Assembly (NCBI GenBank): GCA_016699165.1
Contig: CP064963.1
Span: 3,224,001 to 3,288,000 of the forward strand
From: Candidatus Melainabacteria bacterium
GTDB taxonomy: Bacteria; Cyanobacteriota; Vampirovibrionia; Obscuribacterales; Obscuribacteraceae
Direction of reading: 5' to 3'
Length of the DNA stretch: 64,000 nucleotides
The notes under the pieces are model-generated. The model was not told where the DNA came from, ran no database searches, and saw only the letters and a list, made by a program, of their open reading frames with translations. The stretch's first letter is position 1; the number at the start of each line of letters is the position of its first letter. Below are positions 7,488 through 15,202 of the stretch, in pieces. The position numbers and the translations under genes were made by a program.

Positions 7488-8321
7488 ATGGACAAGACCT
7501 TGTTTTTACCTTCAATGATTGAGGCTTTTAGCCTGTGCCGCAGAAGCTACATCGCAAGTATGAAGAGTTTTCAGAATCGCACACAAAGCGCACAAAGCAA
7601 TACTAATTCGCAGGGTATTTCTCTGCTTAAGCAATTCGTCAAAAAAGGAATTGCTGAAATAAACAAAGGACGTGTGACAACAAGTCATCACGTGCAAGCC
7701 TTTTCAGGGGAATACTGGCCGCTTGAACAAATGGAAAATCAAAATTTCAATCAAGATCAAACCACCAGACTTTTTCTCTATTCATATAAGTTGCTCATGT
7801 CTTACGTACGCAAGCCTTACAAACCACAAGGTGCGCAGGTTGCATTGGTTGGCCAAAAGTTGAGAGCAAAAGTGCCTGGCGCTAAGGTTTATTTAGAAGA
7901 TACTTTCGATTTGATTTTGTGGTATCCCGATACTCGTACCATCGAAATTGTGGACTTTCGTTTGAGACCTTCATCCATTGCTAATCTCAATTCGGCAAGT
8001 GCTTATATTTTGGCAAGACAGTTTCTTGCCGATAAGCTCAGATCCAGAATGCATTTTCAAAATTTAGTCATGACAACATGTTTGATGGGTCAAAATTCAA
8101 TGCAGGTTGAATCTATTAAAGTTGAAGACAGTAATTTGCATAACGAAAACAATTGGAAATCAATCGTTGATAGTTTGACTGAGATGAAATCGCCTAACTT
8201 TTCTGAAAGTAGCGATATGAAAGATATTCCTGCGTGCGATCGTGCCGGATGTATTCATTGTGCAGAAACTAAAAGCCAAGACGAAGATAATGACTCACAC
8301 GGACTTTGTCTGAGCGCATAG
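7488..8321 (+). CDS. PD-(D/E)XK nuclease-like protein with Cas4/AddB-type Fe-S cysteines
   Basis: The 277-residue protein looks like a RecB/Cas4-type PD-(D/E)XK nuclease. An N-terminal SLCRRSY resembles the 'C..K..Y' entry motif. The middle has EDTFDLILWYP followed by TIEIVDFRL, corresponding to the catalytic 'D...(E/V)-x-D-x-K' strands. The C-terminus has CDRAGCIHC (Cys-x4-Cys-x2-Cys), which with the N-terminal Cys gives the four-cysteine 4Fe-4S arrangement of Cas4 and AddB. The usual catalytic lysine is an arginine here (VDFR), so activity is uncertain. No CRISPR or helicase gene is nearby. GGAG 10 nt upstream supports ATG 7488. It is divergent from xseAB. Confidence 0.6.
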   Translation: MDKTLFLPSMIEAFSLCRRSYIASMKSFQNRTQSAQSNTNSQGISLLKQFVKKGIAEINKGRVTTSHHVQAFSGEYWPLEQMENQNFNQDQTTRLFLYSYKLLMSYVRKPYKPQGAQVALVGQKLRAKVPGAKVYLEDTFDLILWYPDTRTIEIVDFRLRPSSIANLNSASAYILARQFLADKLRSRMHFQNLVMTTCLMGQNSMQVESIKVEDSNLHNENNWKSIVDSLTEMKSPNFSESSDMKDIPACDRAGCIHCAETKSQDEDNDSHGLCLSA

Positions 8322-8335
8322 GCTAAAATTTCTGC

Positions 8336-9613
8336 ATGAATATGCATGAACCTGATCTTGTAATCGAAAACATTGGAGAACTAGTAAGTCCTCCCTTTAT
8401 AAACGGACCGCATCGTGGCGGCGATATGGGTCGCTTAACGCGCATCAAGGATGGTGCCATTGCTTGTGTCGATGGAAAAATAGTCGCATGTGGCGAGCGC
8501 AAGGAAGTAAGCGAACAAATAACCAAAAGCGAGAAAACGAGAACCATTTCTGCTGAAGGCAAATTGGTGACACCGGGTCTGATTGATCCGCATACTCATC
8601 TTATTTTTTCTGGCAATAGAGCAAAAGAATTTCTGATGCGCTGTCAGGGAAAGACCTATGCTGAAATCGCAAAAGCTGGCGGTGGTATCGTAGCCTCCAC
8701 ATCTGCCACCAGGGAAGCGAGTGGTGAAGAATTAGAAGAGCTTGGATTGCAGAGACTATCGATGATGCTTCGTCACGGCACCACAAGTGCTGAAGCTAAA
8801 ACCGGTTATGGTCTCAGTCAGGAATCAGAACTAATGATGCTTGAAACTATTTTGAAATTGCACCAAGACCAACCACTTGAACTTACTCCCACATTCATGC
8901 CAGCACACGCGGTGCCAAAAGAAATGAACAAGGCGGAATATGTGGATGTGGTCATTAAAGATATGCTGCCCGCAGCCGCTTCAATTCTGCGCAAATACGG
9001 CTGGCTTGGCGAGCACAAAGCGTACTCGGATGTATTTTGCGACGAGGGGTACTTTACTCTGGATGATACCAGACGAATTTTTGAGCGATCGGCCGAGTTG
9101 GGAATGAGTTTGCGCGTTCATGCCGATGAGTTTGTTAGTCTTGGTGCAGTGCGCCTTGCTTGCGATTTGGGAGCAGATAGTGTTGATCATTTACTTGCAA
9201 TCAAACAAGAAGATATACGTTGTCTCTCTGAATCAAATACGGTGGCAGTGCTTTTGCCTGGAACCTCTTTTTTTCTCAACCTGGATAAGCATGCTCCAGC
9301 TCGAACGCTGATTGATGAAGGTGCATGCGTGGCGCTTGGTTCAGACTTCAATCCAGGCTCGTGTCATATTTTTTCTTTGCCGATGATTTTCGGGCTAGCG
9401 TGCATGAAGCTGAAAATGACAGCTGAAGAAGCCTTGACCGCGATGACCACCAACGCGGCTTATGCCATTGGTAGAGGGGGGGATATAGGAAGACTGTACT
9501 CGGGGTATCAGGCTGATATCATCATTTGGGATCTTGGTGCTCTCGAAGAGATTCCATATAAAATGGTGTGGAATCCCATTCTTCGTGTATTTAAAAAAGG
9601 CGTCGAAGTTTGA
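8336..9613 (+). CDS. hutI: Imidazolonepropionase
   Basis: This enzyme hydrolyses imidazolone-5-propionate to N-formimino-L-glutamate, the third step of histidine degradation. The 425-residue amidohydrolase has the metal motif DPHTH (H86, H88), 'KTGYGL', a later HADEF histidine and the conserved GSDFNPGS aspartate, all as in HutI. The length matches the family (about 400-420). ATG 8336 lies 14 bp after the previous stop and lacks a clear Shine-Dalgarno. No other hut gene (hutH, hutU, hutG) is in the window, so the pathway would have to be completed elsewhere. Confidence 0.93.
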   Translation: MNMHEPDLVIENIGELVSPPFINGPHRGGDMGRLTRIKDGAIACVDGKIVACGERKEVSEQITKSEKTRTISAEGKLVTPGLIDPHTHLIFSGNRAKEFLMRCQGKTYAEIAKAGGGIVASTSATREASGEELEELGLQRLSMMLRHGTTSAEAKTGYGLSQESELMMLETILKLHQDQPLELTPTFMPAHAVPKEMNKAEYVDVVIKDMLPAAASILRKYGWLGEHKAYSDVFCDEGYFTLDDTRRIFERSAELGMSLRVHADEFVSLGAVRLACDLGADSVDHLLAIKQEDIRCLSESNTVAVLLPGTSFFLNLDKHAPARTLIDEGACVALGSDFNPGSCHIFSLPMIFGLACMKLKMTAEEALTAMTTNAAYAIGRGGDIGRLYSGYQADIIIWDLGALEEIPYKMVWNPILRVFKKGVEV

Positions 9614-9636
9614 TCAAAAAAAATTTGATGCACCAC

Positions 9637-9664
9637 TTGTTTTATTATCCGCATTAGTTATAAT
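9637..9664 (+). promoter_or_regulatory. Sigma70-type promoter for the coiled-coil protein gene
   Basis: TTGTTT (9637-9642) and TATAAT (9659-9664) are separated by 16 bp, upstream of the gene starting at 9769. The intervening leader of about 100 nt shows no clear structured element. Confidence 0.55.
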
Positions 9665-9768
9665 TTTATGGACGCCACCACTATTGGGGCGTGGAGATTC
9701 AGAGATATATATTCTTCACCGGCGCACTGAATTTGGTGCACCATAACTCATATGAGGTAATGGACTTA

Positions 9769-10170
9769 ATGGCTCAACCAAACCGCTTACCGGTTCCCAA
9801 TTCCGAACCCGGCGATGACTATGTAGATGGCTTCGAAGTTTTCTTCGACGAAGCAAACGATCAAGAATCTCAATCTGCAGGCATGACGGCCAACCAGGCT
9901 AAAGTACTTTTAGACAAACTCACCGAATTAGTTACTATCAGCGTTGATCAAAAAGTGGAAACAAGTAAAATCGCCTCGCAAATCATGGACAATCAAAGAC
10001 AGCTGATTGCCACCCAACAAATTTTGATTTCACTTATGGACAAGTCGCTTGAATTGACACGTCACGTCACTGCTATTGAAGAGCGTCTGCCAAGTATTTA
10101 CGAATTGCCTCGTCTGGTCGAAAGCCTTCGTCAAAGAGTGGCACAGCTTGAAGGCATCGAAATCAGCTAA
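9769..10170 (+). CDS. Conserved-looking coiled-coil protein of unknown function
   Basis: The 133-residue product begins with a polar, acidic region (DDYVDGFEVFFDEANDQE), then has a long helical stretch with heptad-like spacing (about 45-130; VLLDKLTELV, QIMDNQRQLIATQQ, LVESLRQRVAQLEG). It has no signal peptide, membrane segment or catalytic motif and is likely a cytoplasmic oligomeric scaffold. ATG 9769 was preferred because GAGG (9754-9757) lies 11 nt upstream; ATG 9760 would leave only 2 nt. I do not recognise the family. Confidence 0.65.
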   Translation: MAQPNRLPVPNSEPGDDYVDGFEVFFDEANDQESQSAGMTANQAKVLLDKLTELVTISVDQKVETSKIASQIMDNQRQLIATQQILISLMDKSLELTRHVTAIEERLPSIYELPRLVESLRQRVAQLEGIEIS

Positions 10171-10334
10171 ATAAGCCGAGTTGACTAAAACTTAATGCGT
10201 ATATTCTAAGCAAATATAAATGTAGAAACTTAGATACTTTCGTAGTTTTACTATTTACAACCTTCTAGATAACTATAGAATCGAAAACAGATACGGTTCA
10301 GGTCGAGCTGTACCCGAGAAAAGGGGACGTTGCA

Positions 10335-11183
10335 ATGACCGATTTAGTGGCAGACGGTTCTATAGAGCAATTAGCAGGGCATGTCGAACAAGACGTGCGA
10401 TTGACTACTGCTCGCCCAGAGCACAACAAACGCAAGGGTGACGCTGCCAAAAAAATTGCTCAGCGATTTCATGGAATCAAACTCTCTGAACTAACCAAAG
10501 GTATCAAAATCACACCCAACTTTTTGTTAGCCATGGCGTTTCTCGCTTTCACCGCCTGGCTATTCGTTGTTTATTGGATCAGACGTCATGAGCCACTTGC
10601 CAATCAAGTGCTAGGAACTCCCAGACCTGTTGCACCAACAGCAAGACAAGATCTGATGATGATGGGCAACTCGCGCAATGCGCTTCCAATTAAAACCGCC
10701 CCTGGGCATAACGGCTTTTTTGCACCCAACTTAGGAATTTTTGATCAAAATCAAAAGAATCAGCAAATTCCTGCTTTGAGCAATGCTCAATCATTTGCCC
10801 AGGAATCTATCAGCACCCAGGGCGGTGAACAAGCGCCTACCGGCTCATGGAATCCGGCGGCAACTGGAGCGCACTCTTTGGTCATAAGAGGTGGACGTGA
10901 ACAAATTCAGGTAACAAATCCAGAACCGATAATCACTTCACAACCGACATTAACGCCTTTTCACGCACCGGCTCAAAATTTAGTCGGACCTCAAAGTTTA
11001 ATTGGGCAGTCGTTGCATCCAAGTCATCCGATGCATCCTAGTCATCCAGTGCACACGATGCAAGCCCAAATGGTGCAGCCGATGGCTGTTAATCAACAAG
11101 GCTACAGCATGGTGCCAGCTCCCCAGGGCGGCGTCTACCAGATGCATGAAAATTCCCGCCTGAAAACTGTCGTAAATCGATGA
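10335..11183 (+). CDS. Single-pass membrane protein with Pro/Gln/His/Met-rich C-terminus
   Basis: The 282-residue protein has a basic cytoplasmic N-terminus (about 1-65) and one transmembrane helix (about 68-87; FLLAMAFLAFTAWLFVVYWI) followed by RR. The rest is a long low-complexity region rich in Pro, Gln and Asn. Near the end, HPSHPMHPSHPVH and repeated Gln/Met residues form a His/Met-rich stretch that might bind metal, though composition alone is weak evidence. GGGGA about 10 nt before the ATG is a good ribosome binding site. No family is recognised. Confidence 0.65.
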   Translation: MTDLVADGSIEQLAGHVEQDVRLTTARPEHNKRKGDAAKKIAQRFHGIKLSELTKGIKITPNFLLAMAFLAFTAWLFVVYWIRRHEPLANQVLGTPRPVAPTARQDLMMMGNSRNALPIKTAPGHNGFFAPNLGIFDQNQKNQQIPALSNAQSFAQESISTQGGEQAPTGSWNPAATGAHSLVIRGGREQIQVTNPEPIITSQPTLTPFHAPAQNLVGPQSLIGQSLHPSHPMHPSHPVHTMQAQMVQPMAVNQQGYSMVPAPQGGVYQMHENSRLKTVVNR

Positions 11184-11210
11184 TATAAAGTGCTTCACGA
11201 AACTCAGATA

Positions 11211-11238
11211 TTGAAGCAAATTAAAGGCTCAATATAAT
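11211..11238 (+). promoter_or_regulatory. Sigma70-type promoter for the ferredoxin-NADP reductase gene
   Basis: TTGAAG (11211-11216) and TATAAT (11233-11238) are separated by 16 bp, about 70 bp before the start at 11306. Confidence 0.6.
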
Positions 11239-11305
11239 ACAATACCGGTCTATATCTAGGGCTTGCTTCAGCTTTAGTGACGCATCCGGAGACCATCATA
11301 AACAA

Positions 11306-12304
11306 ATGGAAGTATTCGATCTAATAATTATTGGCGGCGGCCCTACAGGTCTATTCGGCGCTTTCTACGCCGGTTTGAGAGGACTCAAGACCAAGGTCAT
11401 CGATGTATTGACAGACTTAGGTGGTCAGCTGACCGCGCTTTATCCGGAAAAATATGTTTACGACGTTGCTGGACATCCAAAGATTCTGGCTAAGGACCTG
11501 GCTAAAAATCTAGCCACTCAATCGCAACTTTTTAAGCCCGCTTTTGCCCTTGGTGAAAAAGTCGAATTCATGGAGCAAATCCAAGAAGGTGGAGAAAGTA
11601 TTTGGAAAATCACCACTGATAAAAACACATCGCATTACAGCAAAACTGTTTTGTTGGCTCTGGGAGCCGGTGCGTGCATGCCCAAACGTCTTGACCTTGC
11701 ATATCCTGAAGTTTGGGAAGATGATTCACTTTTCTACGCGGTCAAAAGCAAAGAAAAATTCCGTAACAAGAACGTTCTAATTGTTGGCGGTGGAGACTCA
11801 GCTGTAGACTGGGCTAACGAATTTTCAATTCTGGCAAACAAAGTAACTCTAATTCACAGACGTGATCAGTTCCGCGCCGTGCAAAGTTCGGTAGAGGAAA
11901 TGAAGCACAACAAAGTTGATGTCAAAACATTCTATGAATTGAAAGAATTAATTGGCGAAGGTCAACTCAAGAAAGCAGTCATTTTCGATAACCGCACAGG
12001 AAACGAAGAAACACTCGACGTTGACGCGATGGTAATAAGCATCGGATTTGTAATCAACCTCGATTTCTTGCGAGCCTGGGGTCTTTCCATGGACAAGAAT
12101 TGCATAACAGTAAACGAAAAAATGGAAACCAATCTTCCAGGTGTTTACGCTGCAGGAGACATCGCAGCTCACACAGCCAAGCTCAAGTTGATTGCAACAG
12201 GAGCTGCTGAAGCTGCTACAGCGGTGAACTTTGCTGTAGTGCACATCAATCCAACTGCAAAAGTCTATCCAGGTCACAGTTCAAACCTGAACCTGACTAT
12301 TTAG
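11306..12304 (+). CDS. Ferredoxin--NADP reductase, thioredoxin-reductase-like (YumC type)
   Basis: The 332-residue flavoprotein has an N-terminal FAD-binding GGGPTG (IIIGGGPTGLFGAFYAG), a central NADPH-binding GGGDSAVDWA and a C-terminal FAD motif around VYAAGDIA. It lacks the redox-active CxxC of thioredoxin reductases, and the early 'DLGGQLTALYPEKYVYDVAG' segment is typical of the TrxR-like FNR group (B. subtilis YumC, Chlorobium FNR). It should pass electrons between NADPH and ferredoxin or flavodoxin. It lies upstream of nrdJ but is separated by 166 bp with its own regulatory sites. Confidence 0.9.
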   Translation: MEVFDLIIIGGGPTGLFGAFYAGLRGLKTKVIDVLTDLGGQLTALYPEKYVYDVAGHPKILAKDLAKNLATQSQLFKPAFALGEKVEFMEQIQEGGESIWKITTDKNTSHYSKTVLLALGAGACMPKRLDLAYPEVWEDDSLFYAVKSKEKFRNKNVLIVGGGDSAVDWANEFSILANKVTLIHRRDQFRAVQSSVEEMKHNKVDVKTFYELKELIGEGQLKKAVIFDNRTGNEETLDVDAMVISIGFVINLDFLRAWGLSMDKNCITVNEKMETNLPGVYAAGDIAAHTAKLKLIATGAAEAATAVNFAVVHINPTAKVYPGHSSNLNLTI

Positions 12305-12376
12305 TTTCAGCGCCTTTGAATTTATCTATATAGGTAGGCGTTTGCTCGTCCTGTTTTACAGGTTGATTTCAATTAT

Positions 12377-12441
12377 CCGCCATATGTTGCGTAGGGGCGT
12401 TTGGGCTACGCTATATGTGGGGCATACAAATGTAGTATAAT
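12377..12441 (+). promoter_or_regulatory. Two NrdR-box-like sites and -10 element upstream of nrdJ
   Basis: CCGCCATATGTTGCGT (12377-12392) and ACGCTATATGTGGGGC (12408-12423) both resemble the NrdR consensus (acaCwAtATaTwGtgt). They are 31 bp apart start to start, the three-helical-turn spacing typical of paired NrdR boxes. A TATAAT -10 lies at 12436-12441, so box 2 would cover the -35 region. NrdR represses ribonucleotide reductase genes when dATP is high. No cobalamin riboswitch is evident in this leader. Confidence 0.7.
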
Positions 12442-12470
12442 ATTATTGGTCCCGGACATAGAGGTGTATT

Positions 12471-14450
12471 TTGTTTACTGAAAATGCCCTGCGAGTTTTG
12501 GAAAAGCGTTATCTGATGCGCGACAAGAAAGGCAATGTCACTGAAACGCCTGCTGAGCTATTCAAAAGAGTAGCTAAGGCTGTGGCTCGAGCCGAGAAAA
12601 CATTTGGCGCCTCCAAAAAAGAAGTCGAAAATTATACAGACAAGTTCTATCAAATGATGATTGAACGAAAATTCATACCCAACACGCCTACTTTGATGAA
12701 TGCCGGAAAAGCAAATGGTCAATTGTCTGCGTGTTTCGTATTGCCAGTACCGGACAATTTGGAAGGTATATTTGAAACCTGCAAGCATGCCGCTTTGATT
12801 CACAAAACGGGCGGAGGCACAGGTTTTTCATTCAGTCGTTTGCGCCCAGCTAACGATTTTGTTTCAAGCAATGCCGGCGTAGCCTCTGGTCCTGTTAGTT
12901 TTATGAATGTGTATGACGCCGCTACTCATGCCATACGACAGGGAGGCACCAGGCGTGGTGCCAACATGGCTATTTTGCGTGTTGATCATCCAGATATCGA
13001 AGAATTCATTACTTGCAAAAAAGATCGCACTAAGCTCAATAACTTCAATATATCAGTGGCCATCACAGATAAGTTCATGCAGGCTTTTAAATCAAATAGC
13101 AATTATGATCTTATTCATCCAGGCTCAGGCGAAGTAGTCAGACAGTTAAATGCCAGAGCAATCTTTGACATGATCAGTGAGAATGCTCATGAATCGGGCG
13201 AACCTGGAATTGTGTTCATTGATAGAATTAATGCATCAGATCCGATTTATGCCACCAAGGGTAGTGACGGTGAATTTATTCCAGGAACCGAAGATATTGA
13301 AGCCACTAATCCTTGTGGCGAACAACCGCTTGGACCGGGGGATGCCTGCAACTTGGGATCGATTAACTTGTCATTGTTCGTCAACGAAAAGCAAAACGAT
13401 TTCAACTGGGACGAGTTGTCTAGCTGCATTGAGCTATCGGTGCGCTTTTTGGACAATGTTGTGGAAGAGAATAATTATCCTTTTCAATTTATAGCCGATG
13501 CCACCAAAAATAATAGACGCATTGGGCTGGGCGTGATGGGTTTTGCGGAAGCTTTGATTCTAATGAAGATAGCTTATAACTCCCAAGAAGCCCTTGAAAA
13601 GGCGGAATTGGTCATGCAATTCTTACAGGAAAAAGCGCATCAATCATCTTCTGAGCTAGCCACCACCCGTGGTGTATTTCCTAACTGGAAATATTCCAGA
13701 TGGGCAGAGCAAGGAAAACCAATGCGCAATGCCACAGTCACAACAATTGCGCCGACTGGCACTATATCTGTGATTGCTGGAACAAGTTCTGGTATCGAAC
13801 CCCTTTTTGCAGTAAGTTATATAAGACGCGTATTGGGTGGTGAGGAACTTATTGAGTTTAATTCTATTTTTGAGAAAGTGGCTTCGGAAGCTGGAATCAA
13901 TACTCCCTCAGTTATGAGTGAAATTTCGGAATCGGGAATGCTTGGCGAAATTGATGGTATCCCCGATGATATCAAACGTATTTTTGTTTGCTCGCATGAA
14001 ATCTCCTACGAATGGCATGTGAAGATGCAAGCCGTGTTCCAGAAATTTACAGACAACGCTGTTTCTAAGACAATTAATTTTCCAGCCGATGCCAAAGTCG
14101 AGCATGTTGAAGCCGCGTACAAATTGGCTTGGGACCTGAATCTCAAAGGCATCACAGTTTATCGTGATACCAGCCGTAGTACTCAAGTTTTAAACGTCAA
14201 GAAAACAGACCCCAAAAGTTCGCTACCTGCACCAGTAAAATCGCCTGCGGCGTGTCTTGATCTGGCCCTCGTTGAATGTGACCACTGTGCATCAGTTTCT
14301 TCAAATAGTGCACTTTCTAATTTAGATCTCTCTTATTTAAATAGTATATCTATGCTCAGAAAGTGTCCTGAATGTGGTGATCAGAGCACTTCCTTCATGA
14401 AAATAGAGGCTTGTGAGCTATACACCTGCTGTGGTTATACTAAGTGTTGA
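12471..14450 (+). CDS. nrdJ: Adenosylcobalamin-dependent ribonucleotide reductase (class II)
   Basis: The enzyme reduces ribonucleotides to deoxyribonucleotides using a B12-derived radical, with or without oxygen. The 659-residue product has C88 (SACFVLP) and C282 in NPCGEQPLGPGDACNLGS, the active-site loop of the NrdA/NrdJ fold. Other family motifs are TGGGTGFSFSRLRP, RQGGTRRGANMA and the C-terminal APTGTIS block. The tail carries CPECG and CCGYTKC, the terminal cysteines expected to re-reduce the active site. TTG 12471 is preferred: GAGG ends six bases upstream and the first residues match the family. dcd follows closely. Confidence 0.94.
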   Translation: MFTENALRVLEKRYLMRDKKGNVTETPAELFKRVAKAVARAEKTFGASKKEVENYTDKFYQMMIERKFIPNTPTLMNAGKANGQLSACFVLPVPDNLEGIFETCKHAALIHKTGGGTGFSFSRLRPANDFVSSNAGVASGPVSFMNVYDAATHAIRQGGTRRGANMAILRVDHPDIEEFITCKKDRTKLNNFNISVAITDKFMQAFKSNSNYDLIHPGSGEVVRQLNARAIFDMISENAHESGEPGIVFIDRINASDPIYATKGSDGEFIPGTEDIEATNPCGEQPLGPGDACNLGSINLSLFVNEKQNDFNWDELSSCIELSVRFLDNVVEENNYPFQFIADATKNNRRIGLGVMGFAEALILMKIAYNSQEALEKAELVMQFLQEKAHQSSSELATTRGVFPNWKYSRWAEQGKPMRNATVTTIAPTGTISVIAGTSSGIEPLFAVSYIRRVLGGEELIEFNSIFEKVASEAGINTPSVMSEISESGMLGEIDGIPDDIKRIFVCSHEISYEWHVKMQAVFQKFTDNAVSKTINFPADAKVEHVEAAYKLAWDLNLKGITVYRDTSRSTQVLNVKKTDPKSSLPAPVKSPAACLDLALVECDHCASVSSNSALSNLDLSYLNSISMLRKCPECGDQSTSFMKIEACELYTCCGYTKC

Positions 14451-14488
14451 ACTGCCCGCCAAATGCCGTATATGCAGGAGCTATATCT

Positions 14489-15061
14489 ATGTCCATTCTG
14501 GTAGATCATGAAATAAGAGCTGAAATAGCTAGTGGAAGCTTGGTCATTGAACCTTACGACGAGAAGTTGATTCAACCCAACTCCTATGATGTCAGACTGG
14601 CTGATGCCTTTTCCTGGCACGACACCAATGGCTCAGTGATAGACCCATATGATTCTTCTACCGTGCTTGAAGGACTTACGCACGTTAAAGGGGCAAGTCT
14701 CGTTTTGAACCCCAAAGAGTTTGTTCTGGGTGCAACGCTTGAAAAATTCAGCTTGCCAGACGACATTGTCGGACAGCTGACTGGAAAATCTAGCCTGGCT
14801 CGCCTTGGCGTCATGGTTCACGTCACCGCCGGTTTCATCGACGCTGGATTCAGCCATCCGCCAGCTCAAATCACACTTGAAATTGTAAACGTTGGCAATC
14901 GTCCAGTTCGACTTCATGCCGGAATGCCCATTGGTCAAATGGTTTTTACCCGGACTGCTCGTTGCGAGCTGCCGTATAATTTGCGTCCGTCGGCTAAATA
15001 CAACGGTCAGCCGCCAGCCGCACACAGTCGCTATTACATGAACCCAAGCGCGATTACATAA
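14489..15061 (+). CDS. dcd: dCTP deaminase
   Basis: The enzyme deaminates dCTP to dUTP (or to dUMP if bifunctional), feeding dTTP synthesis. The 190-residue protein has the Dcd trimer motifs LIQPNSYDVRL, GKSSLARLG, VHVTAGFIDAGF and 'HAGMPIGQMVF'. The usual GFEGTITLE segment is replaced by GFSHPPAQITLE, a small insertion beside the nucleotide-binding region. ATG 14489 has a strong AGGAG (14476-14480) eight bases upstream; a longer frame from 14444 would overlap nrdJ. It lies 38 bp after nrdJ, so both are probably one NrdR-controlled transcript. Mono- and bifunctional forms cannot be separated by eye. Confidence 0.9.
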   Translation: MSILVDHEIRAEIASGSLVIEPYDEKLIQPNSYDVRLADAFSWHDTNGSVIDPYDSSTVLEGLTHVKGASLVLNPKEFVLGATLEKFSLPDDIVGQLTGKSSLARLGVMVHVTAGFIDAGFSHPPAQITLEIVNVGNRPVRLHAGMPIGQMVFTRTARCELPYNLRPSAKYNGQPPAAHSRYYMNPSAIT

Positions 15062-15079
15062 AATTTTTTCGTTCGCTTT

Positions 15080-15097
15080 CATGGGAATATTCCCATG
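15080..15097. promoter_or_regulatory. 18-bp perfect palindrome downstream of dcd
   Basis: CATGGGAATATTCCCATG is a perfect 18-bp palindrome, 19 bp after the dcd stop and about 105 bp before the next gene. No T-run follows it, so it is unlikely to be an intrinsic terminator. It may be an operator for the gene at 15203. The remaining 15098-15202 shows nothing clear. Confidence 0.5.
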
Positions 15098-15202
15098 GCA
15101 GATGGTGGTAATACGAGTTCACTTCCCCCCGGCTAGCAACTAGTATCTAAATACGCACCGACCAATCCCCAAGGTCAAAAGCGCATTAAGAGGCTAGAAT
15201 CC

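Noticed and set aside
12305..12470. Cobalamin riboswitch upstream of nrdJ
   Set aside because: No B12-box-like sequence or extended structured leader was found; the region is explained by NrdR-type sites and a promoter.
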